From positions 248,001 through 312,000 of the forward strand of contig SNVD02010268.1 of NCBI GenBank assembly GCA_013180625.2: a DNA stretch of 64,000 nucleotides. The letters are read 5' to 3'. Under the pieces are notes generated by a model. It saw only the letters and a program-made list of their open reading frames with translations, made no database searches and was not told the origin of the DNA. The DNA comes from Boswellia sacra. Lineage: Eukaryota > Streptophyta > Magnoliopsida > Sapindales > Burseraceae. Shown here piece after piece: positions 10,940 through 23,784 of this stretch (the first letter of the stretch is position 1; each line of letters starts with the position of its first letter). The position numbers and the translations under genes are program-made.

Positions 10940-11255
10940 ACAATCACCAGATTGTCATCGACCGTTCCAAAGGCACATCCGATGAAACTGCCAGCATCAC
11001 CCTGATTGCCAGTATGCGATCTAACTATCCATGGTAGTTATAACGGTAAAAAAATATGTGGCATTTTACTGCAAAAGATGACGAAAGTTCAATCGAAAAG
11101 TTTTGTCGTATTCTGCTGCAAAACTCTACACCTTTTACTATTATAACCACCATGGATGGTCAGATCACACATCGACCATCATGGCAGTGTTGGTAGTGTC
11201 ACCAAATATGCCCTGGAATGGTCGCCGGCTACCGCCACATCTAGTGACCCTCGTG
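10940..11255. mobile_element. MITE-like element with about 100-bp terminal inverted repeats, left copy
   Basis: The flanks of this stretch are mutually inverted: CCATGGTAGTTATAACGGTAAAA around 11030 faces TTTTACTATTATAACCACCATGG around 11133-11155. The similarity extends outwards through GCCAGTATGCGATC / GATCACACATCGACC to about 10940 and 11250. No coding capacity. Long, imperfect TIRs and small size suggest a Mutator-type MITE, but no target duplication was verified. The same element is at 53932-54238 in the right arm. Confidence 0.6.
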
Positions 11256-11314
11256 GCGACAATTTTAAATTTTTTGTGTTTGCAATTTTTTTTAAAATTT
11301 CATAGAATAAATTT

Positions 11315-12162
11315 TCTCTTCTTTGATATTCTATCCTCCAAGTTGTTCAAAGAAACTGCTTGTTGTTTCAACTCCTTTTACGCCTAAGCCAAACACAGGT
11401 TTGAAAGAGAAGAACTGAGGAAGGAAATTAATCGCTTGCGAAACAGCTATAGCTTTTATTTCCTTCCCTTTCATATATAGGTTCACAAATGCATGTTATT
11501 TATTCTTCATTTGGAACTTTGTTGCATCTAATTACATGCACAATAAGTATTATTTTTGAGAATTTGATATGAGATCACGGTACTATCCACTGGTCAATCA
11601 TGAATTATCATATTGGGCTCATCGGAAAACCTTATTAAGCCAACAACCAACGCCTAATCATTATTGGGTTATAGTTAAAAATTTTGATCAATAAATATCA
11701 ATTGTATCCCTGCTTCTTCACCTCATCTTTGTCTAGCACTTTCTTCCGGTAGTCCTCCACCATCTTCGATTTTCTCTTCTTTGATATTCTCTCCTCCAAG
11801 TTGTTCGTAGAAACTGCTTGTCGCTTCAACTCCCTGTAAGCCTAAGCAAAATACAGGTTTGAAAGAGTGGAACTGAGGAAGGAAATCGCTTGCGAAACAG
11901 TTGTAGCTTTTATTTTCTTTCCTTTCATAGGTTGACAAATGCATGTTACTTCTTCTCCATTTGGAACTCTGTTGCATCTAATTAAATGCACAACAAGTAT
12001 TATTTTTGAGAATTTGATATGATATCATGGCACTGTCCACTGGTTAATCATGCATTATCATATTGGCCTCATTAGAAAACCTTGTTTAAGTTAACAAACC
12101 CCTAATCATTATTGGTTATATTTAAAAGTTTGGATCAATAAATATCAATTGTATCCCTTTCT
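11315..12162 (-). repeat. Degenerate tandem duplication of a MATE 5' flank, left arm
   Basis: Two units of about 390-400 bp, 11315-11712 and 11772-12162, align through most of their length (TTCTCTTCTTTGATATTCT..., GAGGAAGGAAAT..., CATATTGG...CTCAT). Between them, at about 11714-11760 on the reverse strand, lies the start of a MATE-like first exon (KKVLDKDEVKKQG). The 84-codon frame at 11977-11723 crosses this flank and has no recognised homology of its own. The right-arm copies are 53013-53460 and 53463-53870. Confidence 0.7.
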
Positions 12163-13010
12163 TTAATTAAAAAATATTATCAAATAAATACTATGAAATA
12201 ATTTTAGTTCCTAAAGTTACTATGAAATTGATACCTTATTGATAAAAATAAAATAAAACAAAAGAACCTTGTAATGTTAGAAGCAAGTCATAACTCATCC
12301 CCAAACTAATTTTTAGATTCTAATTTCCAAAACCCTATTTCAAGTGAAGCAAAAACCGACTAATTTACAAGAAATGATGGAAAACAATGAAAAAAGGGAT
12401 AAAAGAAAGGTTTTTGATAAGTGATTGTCAACCAGTGTCCAGTGTCCGACAAATTTGAAGTAGCAGAAAAATTATGTTTATTTTGAAATATATTAAAGTC
12501 AAAAAATCATGTAAAATTTTTTGGAGGAGGATATGTGTGCCAATAACATTCCAGTATAATTTTAGAGATTTTTTTTTTACTAGTGGATTCTTAGTTTTTT
12601 ATTAAAATCCAAAAATGGGTATTATGAAATCGCTTTATAGTTCAATATACATTGTGAAATCAATACTTTATTGTTTATTAAATGCACGCAATAACAAATG
12701 TTAGAAATTGTATAGTACAATATAACATCATGTTAATTTAAAAATGAAATATTTATTTACAAATAATATATAATTTCTAGAGAACATCTCTTATATATAT
12801 TGTGATGGGCATACATATGAATTAAATGTTAGATTGAGCATCAGTCAGAAACAAACATGTCTTGAAATATTGGAGGAAAGTAAAAGTTAAAATAGGATAG
12901 TATAATATTGAAGTATATGTATTTCATGTGAAGAATAATTTTGGACAGTTTCAAATTTAGGAAATAAAGTAGAAAATTCCCTTTTGCTGTCCTTTAGGGT
13001 TTCCACGGTA
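12163..13010. other. AT-rich sequence, nothing recognised (left arm)
   Basis: No open frame of note and no repeat I can name. It matches about 52190-53030 in the right arm. Confidence 0.6.
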
Positions 13011-13020
13011 AACATATATA

Positions 13021-13158
13021 TGACCAACCATCATTGTGGTACAAAGTTTCAATTATTAGCCAGCACCTTTTCCGAGGGCAAAGTATGCCCTTGGTAATAA
13101 CCACATTCTCCAACGGCTAAACAACCAACCATCATTGTGGTACAAAGTCTCAATTATT
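13021..13158. repeat. 36-bp direct repeat flanking about 65 bp
   Basis: ACCAACCATCATTGTGGTAC followed by AAAGT(T/C)TCAATTATT occurs at 13022-13058 and again at 13123-13157, one mismatch apart. The segment between contains TTTTCCGAGGGCAAAGT. It is present in the right arm too (about 52021-52160), so it predates the arm duplication. Confidence 0.75.
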
Positions 13159-13560
13159 TTTATCAAGAGCAAAATTACAGTTAGAAATAATAGCGAATGC
13201 CTTCACAAATGTTATGAATTGGTGCCATGTTCTGCCGCCACAACCAATTCTAAGGGGATGTCTTAGGTTTTCTTCTAAGGGTAAAATGCTATTGGAAATG
13301 ACTTTAACTACCCTCGAAAATAAATTTTTTTGAAAGTCTATCGACAGAAGAAAGATTTCATTGGATATAGTTGAATCAAAGGATTTTACCAAGGGTGTAA
13401 TGTCATCAGAAATAGTAGTAAAATGCCATTGGAAATAGTATTTTATTGTCACCAAATTCTCCCACCGTAGCCAATTTTGAGTGAGTTCTAAAAGGGATAA
13501 AAAGGATTTTATTGAGGGCAATGTGTCTTCCATAATGACATAATATACCCTTGCAAAAAA
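13150..13560 (-). other. Conserved open frame of unknown nature (left arm)
   Basis: A 127-codon frame here and a 149-codon frame at 51578-52027 share their C-terminal half, but small indels shift the N-terminal half. It resembles no family I know. The nucleotide sequence has repeated CCCTTGG / CCCTCGA-type short motifs, as in some MITE-like repeats, so a protein is unlikely. Confidence 0.4.
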
Positions 13561-15235
13561 GTATTTGGATGCAAAATTTGATGAGAAATTATTGTTTTCA
13601 ATATATTTTTTAGTGGTTTAATTTTTGATGTTATATAATAATTAGTTAATCAATAGTCATATTAAGAAAAAATGGTCTTTTATGATAATTTCTTCTTGGT
13701 GGTTTTGATATTCATGATAGTTAAATTTTTTACACATTCTCAACAAAAATCTAATTAATTTTTTTACTTTTTAATTTTATTAAAATTATATAAATGCATT
13801 ATTGTATTTGTTTTTGAAATACAAATAAAAAGTAAATAAATTAGATTAAATTTTATGATTAAATGATATAAAATTTATGCTTAATAGAAATATATTACAA
13901 TTTAAAATAACTAAAAAAATAAATAAATAGTGCATAAAATTGTTATTTGCTCTTACACAAAAATGTAACAACCAAATATGACTTTAACAGAAGCTATCTA
14001 TGTAACAAAATTAAATTGATCCACTAAATTTTCTATATCAAGATTTCGGCTAGAAGTGATAGTCATAGTGTGTGTGTCTATATATACATTTATGTGCGTG
14101 TGTGTGTGTAAAACAAAAAACAAAATGAATAAATAAATTTATGTGAATGCCCCAAGGATGTTCAAAGGAATTTAATTTACCTTGTCCGGCCAAGGAGAAT
14201 TGCCATCACTAGTTTTGAATTCCATTCAATTATAATTTCAAAACCTTGACTTTATAACATATACACACAATTTATACGTACATTAAAGAAGGCTTGAAAT
14301 CCTTGAATACTTTAAGAGACAAAATTTGAAGTCTCAATCAAAATTTGGAACTCCAAGTTTTAGACATATATATAATATTAAAATTTGTTCTTAAACTTGA
14401 GTTTGCAAATAAATTATTAATAGACTTGATGTACTAAAATTTAAAAAACTATAACTACAAACTGTATGAGTTTTGAATATTCAGATAAGATAATGAAGTA
14501 ATTTTGAGAGTAACAACACAAAATTTAAAATACCAAAGTAAGAAACACGTGTGGAAGGATGATTGGATATTGAGTTTGTGGTTGATGAAAAAAGATTATC
14601 ATAAGTGGTTAGTGTAAACAAAATAATTTGTGAAGGATTAAATCAAGATAGAAAACAATGATGATGATGATGATGGCTAGCTAGAAATCTATGTAATATT
14701 GTTAAAGACTTATTGGTTTCATGTTATTAGTAGCACTGTATTAATCTATTGTTTACATGTTAACAAATATAATTGTCACAATTATTAGTTATTATTAGAT
14801 CAATAACATAAAATGTAAAGTTCGTACAATTAACTTTTATAATTATAAAATCTGCATTATGCATATTATGAAATATTTGGTATTTATTTTAAGTATTTTA
14901 AGTTTAGATTCTTGTTCAAATTAAAGTCACCAATTAATTCATAGATAAAAAATAAAAATAATAATCAGTACAATAGAAAATTTTCAAAATAAAATAAAAC
15001 AAATTAAATATTATTAATGAAACTAAATTTAAATTTTTTCTGTTTATACCTAATAATGATTAATTAGTATTATAAATTTTTTTTATTTATGGATATAGTA
15101 ATTAATGAATTTATACATTTTTTATTTATAAATTTATTATCATTTTTATTAATTTAAAATCATCTATTAATACTCTAATTTAAAATAATACACAATTGCA
15201 TAAAAGAAAAAAATAAATAAATAAAAGAAGTAGAA
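13561..15235. other. AT-rich sequence, nothing recognised (left arm)
   Basis: Very AT-rich, with a TG/TA microsatellite near 14068-14110 and short GAT repeats near 14660. No gene is evident. The mirror sequence is about 49930-51570. Confidence 0.6.
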
Positions 15236-15990
15236 GCGCCTTTCCCAAATGTTATTAAGTCCCGCCGGTACCAAATTTTATTTTGTTTTGTTTGCTTTTC
15301 CTAGTTTCACAACTTCCCAAATTCCTTTGATCCCTCCCTAGCCTCTGTATTCTCTTTCTCTTATTCTTCTCATCTTCTTGGTGGAATTGAATCCTGCATA
15401 ATCTTCTTCAATAAACTTTGGCTGCCATTTGTTCTCAGCAAGTGTCATGAGGACTATCACCTATATTGCCTTAACCCATTTTCGGTTGTGTGCCAAAAGG
15501 GTCGTGGTTTGCCCATCTTGCTCCATCCATAAAATGCCGAAGGGTATGTTCATGTCCACTACCTTTTTATAGTGTTGTTTTTTTTTTTTTTTTTAAGTAT
15601 ATTTCTCTTTCTGCTTTGATGTTTGAACTTTGAAGGGTTACTTGATTAGATTATGGATTGATTTTACCTCGTAAAATTTGGATATTGGCTCTGCTTTTTT
15701 ACTTTTTCTGTTTGATTCAAAATCTGGTTTTTCTTTTCTTAATGACTTGAGTGGTAATAAAATAAAATTATTGATTCTTGATTGAGTTAGATGATAGAAA
15801 GTAAAATAAAAAAGAAGAAAACAGAGTATTCGATTGAGTTCCAATGGTTTTGATTGATTAGCTTTAGCTTTACCGTTTCGATTGTTCTTTATGCAGCCCT
15901 CTCACTTGTTCAATGATTTGATTTTGATTTTGTTTTTTTGTTACAGGAAGGGACGAAGATGAAGGTTTGATTTTTTTTTTTTTGTTTGGT
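15236..15990 (+). pseudogene. Possible 5' end of a gene: short first exon and start of second (left arm)
   Basis: A CT-rich leader-like stretch (15290-15440) precedes ATG at 15447. The frame from there reads MRTITYIALTHFRLCAKRV and on to MPKG before a GT donor (GGTATGTTC) at about 15544. After a T-rich stretch an AG acceptor at about 15947 could add GRDEDEGLI. The same exon is preserved in the right arm near 49640-49735 with its reading frame intact, despite base changes. I do not recognise the protein and see no further exons. It may be a captured or truncated 5' gene end, or coincidence. Confidence 0.35.
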
Positions 15991-17327
15991 TTTATTGGAT
16001 TTAATATTTGATGATGATTTTGGTTGTAGTTTGTTTGTGCCTTGTGATTTTTTACGGTTGATTGTAATAGGGTTTGGTGTTCTAGAGTTGATTGTAATTG
16101 GGTTTTGATTAAACTGTATGATTTTGTCTGACATTAGGTTAATCAACCATTTTTATTCAATTTTGTATTTACTTTAAGTCTAATTTTTGCTGTGGTGAAT
16201 TTAGACATGCTAGGGTTTTTGTGGAATTTTGTTTTGATTGAAAACATGAATCAGGTAATTTTTGGTAATTTTTTAAATGCAACAGTGATATGCAGAAAAA
16301 CCTATAACATCAGAATTTGTGTAGTTTTTTTTTTTTTAACTTTAGACTGACCAAAACATGTCCAAAAAATCTAACTATTTGCATATGATATCTCCTATGT
16401 CTACTGTATCATAGTAAAATTTTTTGATTTATTTTATATTTATAAATAGTTAAAGAATTTCTATTACAAAGACCTCACTGTCAGACCATGTTTGACAGAT
16501 TTATAGCTTTCAAAGATAACATCGTTTTCAAAATGTTTTTGTTCATATTTTTAATAGGAATTTCTATTCTAACCTTTTCTATATGTATACTGGTTTTTGG
16601 TAAATTTATGTAATTTTTGAATGGAACGTGAATTTATTAAAATTCAAATATGGATGGTTGTTCAGTTATCAATACTAGAACAGTATCTTGTTTTAGAATA
16701 GTTTAATAGCTTGATTAAATGATCCACTGGTCTTGATTGTTCGGTGTTTGTTAAATATGTCTTGAAGTTAATGTCCTGAAAATTAACTAGAGTTACTGCA
16801 ATGAACTTTGTATTTATTGTGTGAGTAAACTGAGTCATGAGTTAATTTAACTTTAGTTAGTTTGCATAAACCAAATTCAGCCATGTCTTGTGCATTGAAT
16901 AGCTGCTGAATGATGTATAAAAATCAGCTTAAAGTTATTCTCTATGAATTAATTTGTTTATCCCTTACAATCTAGTTCTATCTCTGTAATTTCTTGGTTT
17001 TTTAGTCTCTTTGGTTTAATTTTCTTGTCTTCTTTACTTGTAGCTGGTTCTATTTCTAGCTTTCTTGTCTCTCTGTAGATGTAATATGTGTCTTGAATTG
17101 ATTTTATGGATCTCTTTTGGTTTGTTCTAGTTTGTGATTTTGTTGGTATTTGTTTTAACACTTATTGGTCAGCCCCCTTGTTCAAGAACCAGAGAAATGT
17201 TTATTCATGTAAAAAAATGTAAAAAGCTTCCCAAACCTCGTTAAAGAACCAGGGAATGCATACAATCACGTAACATGAATAGATTCAATATGCAATTATG
17301 TTGTTCACTTGCATATTTTTTCCCTTA
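15991..17327. other. T-rich intron-like sequence, no gene recognised (left arm)
   Basis: T-rich on the + strand, as in plant introns, which would fit a long intron after the possible exon at 15447. Reverse-strand frames here (16146-15910, 17161-16958) are low-complexity shadows. The mirror is about 47880-49260. Confidence 0.5.
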
Positions 17328-17330
17328 CAT
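17328..17330. other. Left target-site duplication (CAT) of the CACTA element
   Basis: CAT just before the CACTA terminus. The same CAT follows the other terminus at 30145-30147. The unoccupied site in the right arm (about 47838-47846) has one CAT only. Confidence 0.93.
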
Positions 17331-17470
17331 CACTACAACAATTTTGACCTTTCGTGTCACTGCCTTTATGAATTATATGTCGGTTTAAACAAAAAAAGGT
17401 CACATATGCAAAGTCAAACATGCTCTTTCATTTATATGTAACTTTCCGATTTTCCCTAAAATTACGCAAA
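17331..17470 (+). repeat. Left terminal and subterminal region of the CACTA element
   Basis: Starts with the terminal inverted repeat, then scattered motifs CGTGTCAC, ATGTCGGTT and GGTCACATATG related to those at the right end. In CACTA elements such subterminal motifs bind the element's own transposition protein. Confidence 0.8.
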
Positions 17471-18395
<925 letters not shown>

Positions 18396-18399
18396 GTGG

Positions 18400-18521
18400 G
18401 GCTGCTGGAGTGCTAGCCAAGAATTAAAAAGACCATCTGTCAGAATACTTTTCCCTACTATTGAAAGAGTGAAGAATGCATGTGGAGTCTTGCCCTCAAA
18501 GCAAATTCTTTGCTTCTCAGA
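18400..18521 (+). pseudogene. Captured exon of an unidentified gene
   Basis: After an AG acceptor (CTTGACAG, about 18399) one frame stays open to a GT donor at about 18522: WGCWSASQELKRPSVRILF then PTIERVKNACGVLPSKQILC. It is not part of CDC5 and looks like one exon spliced from another gene. A phosphodiesterase or DNA-repair protein is a vague possibility I cannot support, so the family is left open. Confidence 0.5.
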
Positions 18522-18897
18522 GGTACGATGGCCACTTATCAGCAGATAATAATTTTACCCCTCAATATTTATTTTTATAATTTTGCAAACTGAAATTTCA
18601 AAAAACTGCCCTCATCTGTGTTCTTCCTCTCTCGCTTGTTTTTTTTTTCCTTAATCTATGATGAGGATAGAACTAATAGTTCCTTTGTAATATCTAAGAT
18701 ATGATATGGTATGCCTAAGTTGTTGAGCTAGTGAGAAGTGATATTAATTGCTGATGTGAATGGATATCTTGAATAATATTGTAGAGCAGCTATTGCGTAT
18801 AGATAATTTACATGTGTAGCTTGACTATAATCAATGTTGTGGGGAGAATAAATTATTGTAATGTTATTTTATTTACTCTTTTTTTGGGCGATTTTAG

Positions 18898-21800
18898 TAT
18901 AATTTTGAGGGAAGATACGACCTGGTACGCTTCATTAAGACAGTGCAGAAGGCAGGGCTCTATGCTCATCTCCGTATTGGACCTTATGTTTGTGCAGAGT
19001 GGAATTTCGGGTACGTGTAATTGCAGCATAAGTATTTATATTTAGATCTGTGTATCTTATTTTTGTGTCAGAGATTCAATGATTAGTTTGGTAACTTTGT
19101 TGGTTTATTTTTTTTGGGTAGTTTAGAGTTAGTTTTTTATCTGACTTGCTTCCTCTGCTTCTTTGATACAGAGGATTTCCTATTTGGTTGAAGTATGTTC
19201 CTGGCATCAGCTTTAGAACTGATAATGGGCCTTTCAAGGTTATTCCCCTTTCTTTGCAGTGTGAAATTATTTGTAGAAGAAAAAAAAATTGAGTTGAAAG
19301 AATAAATAGTCAAGAAGTCAGAAAAGCTGCTTGTTGTTAATCTTTTACATGGTGTTCTTTTCTTGTTTGAAGATGGCAATGCAAGGGTTCATGCAGAAAA
19401 TTGTCCAGATGATGAAGAATGAAAAGTTATTTGCGTCACAGGGTGGTCCCATTATCCTCTCTCAGGTATGGATTTTTGGCATAAGGCCTCTTAAATTCTG
19501 ATTCTTATTCGTTGCATATGGTATACATTAGCATTGTGCCATAGTCCAGAAAAGACGTGTGTTACTTACAAGTAGAAGATTCAAAGCATGTATCAGGCAC
19601 TTAGCTGTTGAGGCCTCTAGTTGGTACCAAGTTAGGATTTAGCTATTTTAGAGAAGACAGAGGGTAGAGCTGAATTGTGTTTGTCATTCATACTGTTACA
19701 AAATGAAATGGGATAGACCAAAGAATCTAGAAATGATAGTTTGGCTTCTAAAACTTTCTAAAAATTAGGATCAAGCTCCATATGTACATCCATTGTCATG
19801 CCAGGTCATTATGTTTGACTTAGTTTTGCTGAATCAGCCATTTTTTCTTCAGAGTCAGCTGTCAGATCATTTGCTGCATCACTGAGTAGCTTACAGCTTT
19901 ACTTTCTTCATTGATTTAAATCCTCAACAGTTTGGACTTGAATCGACTGAGTAACTGCCAGTGTATTTATTTACTTTTTCTGCTCAATTTGGTTTGTTTA
20001 GATTGAGAATGAGTATGGACCAAAGAGCAAGGCACTTGTAGCTGCTGGTCATGCATACATAAATTAGGCTGCAAAGATGGCCGTTGGACTGGATACAGGA
20101 GTCCCTTGGGTGATATGCAAAGAAGATGATGCCCCTACCCCGTGGTTAGTTTTTTTTACTGAGTCTCTCTCAGTTGCTTATATTTGCTTAAAAACTTTAC
20201 TTTAGCTGGGGAATTCTGAGTTTGCTGTCTCTAACTCCTGGCAATAGATAAATGCGTGCAATGGTTTTTATTACGATGGTTTCACTCCCAACAAACCATA
20301 CAAGCCTACAATGTGGACAGAGGCTTGGAGTGGCTGGTAAATAATTGTTCAATTTTACATTTGAAGGAGCCCTTGTGAAGTCAAATTCAGTGCGCTGATT
20401 CCATTTATCTCTTCTTTCATATTGAAAAGGTTTACAGAGTTTGGTGGCACCGTTCATCGACGGCCAGTGCAAGATTTGGCATTTGCAGTTGCTCGCTTTA
20501 TAGCTAAGGGTGGATCGTATTTTAACTCCTACATGGTTGGTACTGCTACTAATTTAGCTCTTGTTTAAAAGGATTATTGTTCTGGCAATAAATTTGACTT
20601 CATAGTGTATGCCTATGTGCCGCGACAGTACCATGGAGGCACTAACTTCGGACACCCTTTCATTACCACTAGTTATGACTATGATGCTCCACTTGATGAA
20701 TATGGTAAGATGCAAAGGCAATCCTTCTCTCATTAATGATGTCTCTAGATATTTCAGATGTTTTCAGTATATTCCTATTTTATCTGGGATTTCCAACTGA
20801 CCATTATGCCATGTACAGGTTTGACGAGGCAACTTAAATATGGTCATCTTAAGGAGCTTTACAAGGCCATTAAGCTATGCAAACATGCTCTAGTTTCTTC
20901 AGATCCAACTGTAACTTCATTGGGAACCTATCAATAGGTCAGCCGCTTGGCCGTTTATAATATCAAAAACTATTTTGCTTTTGGTTGTAAGAAAAATTAT
21001 ATTATAACTTGTAAAACCATACTTCCATGTCAATGCTTATGGTCATCTTTCAGGCTTATGTATTCTCTCCAGGAAAGGGGGGATGTGCAACTTTTCTTTC
21101 AAATTACCGCACAAGTTCTGCTGCTAGGGTGAGGTTTAATGGAAGGCATTATAATTTGCCCCCTTGGTCCATAAGCATACTTCCTGATTGCAAGTATGAG
21201 GTGTTTAACACTGCTAAGGTAAGTAAAGTTCTAGACAACAATCCATTTCATAAGTGATATTAGAGTCTCAGTTCAGGAGCATGTTCTCCATTATTTTTGG
21301 GAAAAAAATTATGTAAACAAGTACTTTTTATGGTTATCTTGTGCTCTCAAGGTTGGAGTTCAAAATGTACATACGCAAATGTTGCCAACCAATTCTAAGT
21401 TGCTTTCATGGGCGACTTATGATGAAGATATCTTTTCCTTGGGTGAAAGATCAACAATGATAGCTGCTGGACTCTTGGAGTAGATAAATGTCACTAGAGA
21501 TAATAGTGAGTACCTCTGGTACATCACTAGGTGAGTTCTTTGAATATGTATTTCTTGATCTCCAAAAGCAACTTGATGCGTCTATAATAAACTTACTCGG
21601 AAAGCCTTTGAATCTCTAATGCATGGTTTGATCTATTAATTTAAAATTTTCTGGTTGCATTTCATCACAGTGTTGAAATTAAATCATCAGAATCATTTCT
21701 TAGAGGAGGACAAAAGCCCACTCTGACTGTACAGTCAGCTGGTCATGCCGTACATGTTTTCATCAATGGACAGTTCTCGGGTATGTTCTGAGATTTCATA

Positions 21801-22543
21801 TTACTGTAGCAATCAAATTCCTTTGAGTTTTGCTAGTTGCGTTACTTAATTTTGGTATGCCTCCTTTGGCTAAAAGATCATAAATTCAATGATGCTCCTA
21901 TATCATAAAATTATAGGGTCAGCCTTTGGGACTAGGGAGAGCAGAAGCTTCACATTTACAGGGCCAGTAAACCTATGTGCTGGAACAAATACGATTGCAC
22001 TCCTTAGCGTCATTGTAGGATTATAGGTTAGTTCCCTGACTGTCTTGATTTGGAATCCAAGTGTGATGGCTAAACTATGTAATTAAAGTGCAATTTGTCT
22101 GTTCATTCCTTTATTTTCTGGGTATATTAGCATGTGTGGCAACTGAATAATTAAATAAATGCATCACTACTGTGAAAACCTTTCAAGTTTCCTGACTGCA
22201 GTTTTTGTGGAGTGATTACAGATGTTGGGTTCCATTATGAGACATGGGAAACAGGAATTCTGGGTCCAGTTTTGCTGCATGGTTTAGACTGAGGAAAGAA
22301 GACTTAACATGGCAGAAATGGTCGTATCAGGTCAGAAAAAATGAGTACCAACTTGTAATTGTGTTGGCGTGTTTTGTCTGGAGCATTCAGTGCCCAGAAG
22401 CTTTGTCTAACAGACTTTTCCTTGGGCAGGTTGGCTTAAAAGGGGAGGCAATGAATCTGGTATCACCAAATCAAGTCTCGTCTGTTGATTGCAACCAAGG
22501 CTTGGTGGCTACTCAAGGTCAGCAGCCTTTGAAATGGTATAAG
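18898..22543 (+). pseudogene. BGAL-like: Captured fragment of a GH35 beta-galactosidase gene, many exons
   Basis: At least twelve exons remain with introns. Exon 1 of the fragment (18898-19010) gives [20 protein letters not shown] and [14 protein letters not shown]. Next come 19172-19238 ([16 protein letters not shown]), 19373-19465 (QGGPIILSQ), 20002-20141 (IENEYGPKSKALVAAGHAY with the acid/base Glu region), 20250-20337 ([27 protein letters not shown] with the nucleophile Glu), 20430-20535, 20629-20703 (YHGGTNFG), about 20820-20935, 21053-21218 ([20 protein letters not shown]), about 21354-21530, 21670-21780, 21917-22025, 22231-22330 and 22430-22543. Plant GH35 enzymes act on cell-wall galactans; pattern and order match the BGAL1/BGAL3 type. 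Both the N-terminal exon and the C-terminal end are missing. Defects: a stop replacing Trp at 20065-20067, stops in the 21350-21485 and 22020 exons, a stop after HGLD near 22291, and a small deletion in YHGGTNFG(RTAGG)PFIT. Not functional. Confidence 0.93.
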
Positions 22544-22589
22544 GTAAAAGATCATTCCTCAATCTAATGCTATCCACTTGTGTGTACAG

Positions 22590-22703
22590 ATCATTCCTCA
22601 GTCTGTTTGTTCTCGATATGGTTTAGCGATTGGTGCAACTGTGGCTCTATTTGTCTGTATTCTTGTTTGGGTCTGTTATCCTGTTGCTTTTCCAATAAGC
22701 AAG
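22590..22703 (+). pseudogene. Captured exon of a DUF21/CBS-domain (CNNM-like) membrane protein
   Basis: A single 38-codon exon between a CAG acceptor and a GTAATA donor: IIPQSVCSRYGLAIGATVAL then FVCILVWVCYPVAFPISK. It matches the conserved membrane segment of plant DUF21-domain proteins, relatives of CNNM/CorC divalent-cation transport proteins. It follows the beta-galactosidase fragment by 46 bp, and the next fragment begins only 20 bp later, so the junctions lie inside intron-like DNA. Confidence 0.8.
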
Positions 22704-22723
22704 GTAATATGTGCTAATTGCAG

Positions 22724-23116
22724 CAGAGATCTATTGAGTTCAATTCCATTATAGAGAAGCATCAGAATATCAGGTAAAGTTTTGGTATTTTACCTCATTA
22801 ACCTTGATGATTATACATTTTTGTAAGTTGCAAAGCTGATAGATGAGCTTGTACAGGTCAGCACTGGTTGAAAGGATGCCAGTATTGGATAAGGCGACCT
22901 TCAGTGGTAGGAGAGCTGGTTCTGTGCCAACAACAGTATCAACTTCAGGTGGTGCTTCACTTAACCTTCCCAATGGAGTTGCCAAACCTGCTGCAGCTCC
23001 TCTTGTGGACTTACTTGATCTAAGTTCAGATGACAATCCTGCACCTAGCTCCTCTGGTGGTGATTTTCTTCAGGATCTTCTTGGTATTGATCTATCGCCA
23101 GCTTCAACACAGCCAG
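22724..23116 (+). pseudogene. AP1G-like: Captured fragment of AP-1 complex gamma subunit
   Basis: Two exons. 22724-22773 gives QRSIEFNSIIEKHQNI. After an intron, 22857-23116 gives SALVERMPVLDKATFSGRRA, then the hinge SLNLPNGVAKPAAAPLVDLL and DLSSDDNPAPSSSGGDFLQD. This is the end of the adaptin trunk and the start of the hinge of plant gamma-adaptin, part of the clathrin adaptor at the trans-Golgi/endosome. No stop is present within the fragment, but it lacks the rest of the gene. It is same-strand with the neighbouring fragments. Confidence 0.92.
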
Positions 23117-23780
23117 GTCAGTTTTGATGTGTTGCATAATTTGATGACGAACTCTTGGGAAAATGAATTTATAAATGTATGCATCTTGCTTTTAGCCCCC
23201 TTTTTGTTTACACAAGAATTCAGGATTTTGTTGTTGAGGCCAAAAGTATAATTTATAACTATGGTATATATTTTTTTAAGATCCCAGTATTAGAAATATT
23301 TATTCACTTAATTCATATATATCAATCTTGCCATCCTTGGATGGACCATTCAATTTGTTGTTTCTGTAGGATATATCTGGCAATTATAGCGGATGATATA
23401 GATTTCAGAAGTTCTTATTAGTTAAATCTACAAAGTAGGCTGAGAACCATGCATGCAATCTTAATTCATTTGCTCACTGAAAAGTTTTCGCTTTATGATG
23501 TAACTGAGCATCTAAATAATAGTGCTTCATTTTCAACAGATTTTGAAATATAATTTTAATTTCATGTTTATATTTTGATCTTTTAATTTTATTTTTAGTT
23601 TTTTGTCTGTCTTGTGGTATTGGCTATCTTTTTAGCTCATTGATAGTAGATATGATGCACTAAAGTGAGAAATATAAGAAAGATTGTTGAAAGAAGCTCC
23701 GAACTTTTGTTATTTTTATATATTATCTTTGTAAAATTGTATCTTTGTGATTTTATCAAACATGCTCATGGAAATTTTGG
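23117..23780 (+). other. AT-rich filler between captured fragments
   Basis: Intron-like, T-rich, no recognisable exon. Possibly intron sequence carried along with the AP-1 gamma or NAGLU fragments. Confidence 0.5.
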
Positions 23781-23784
23781 CTGG

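Noticed and set aside
18898..22543. Functional beta-galactosidase gene
   Set aside because: In-frame stops (for example 20065-20067 and near 22291), missing N-terminal and C-terminal exons, and position inside a transposon.
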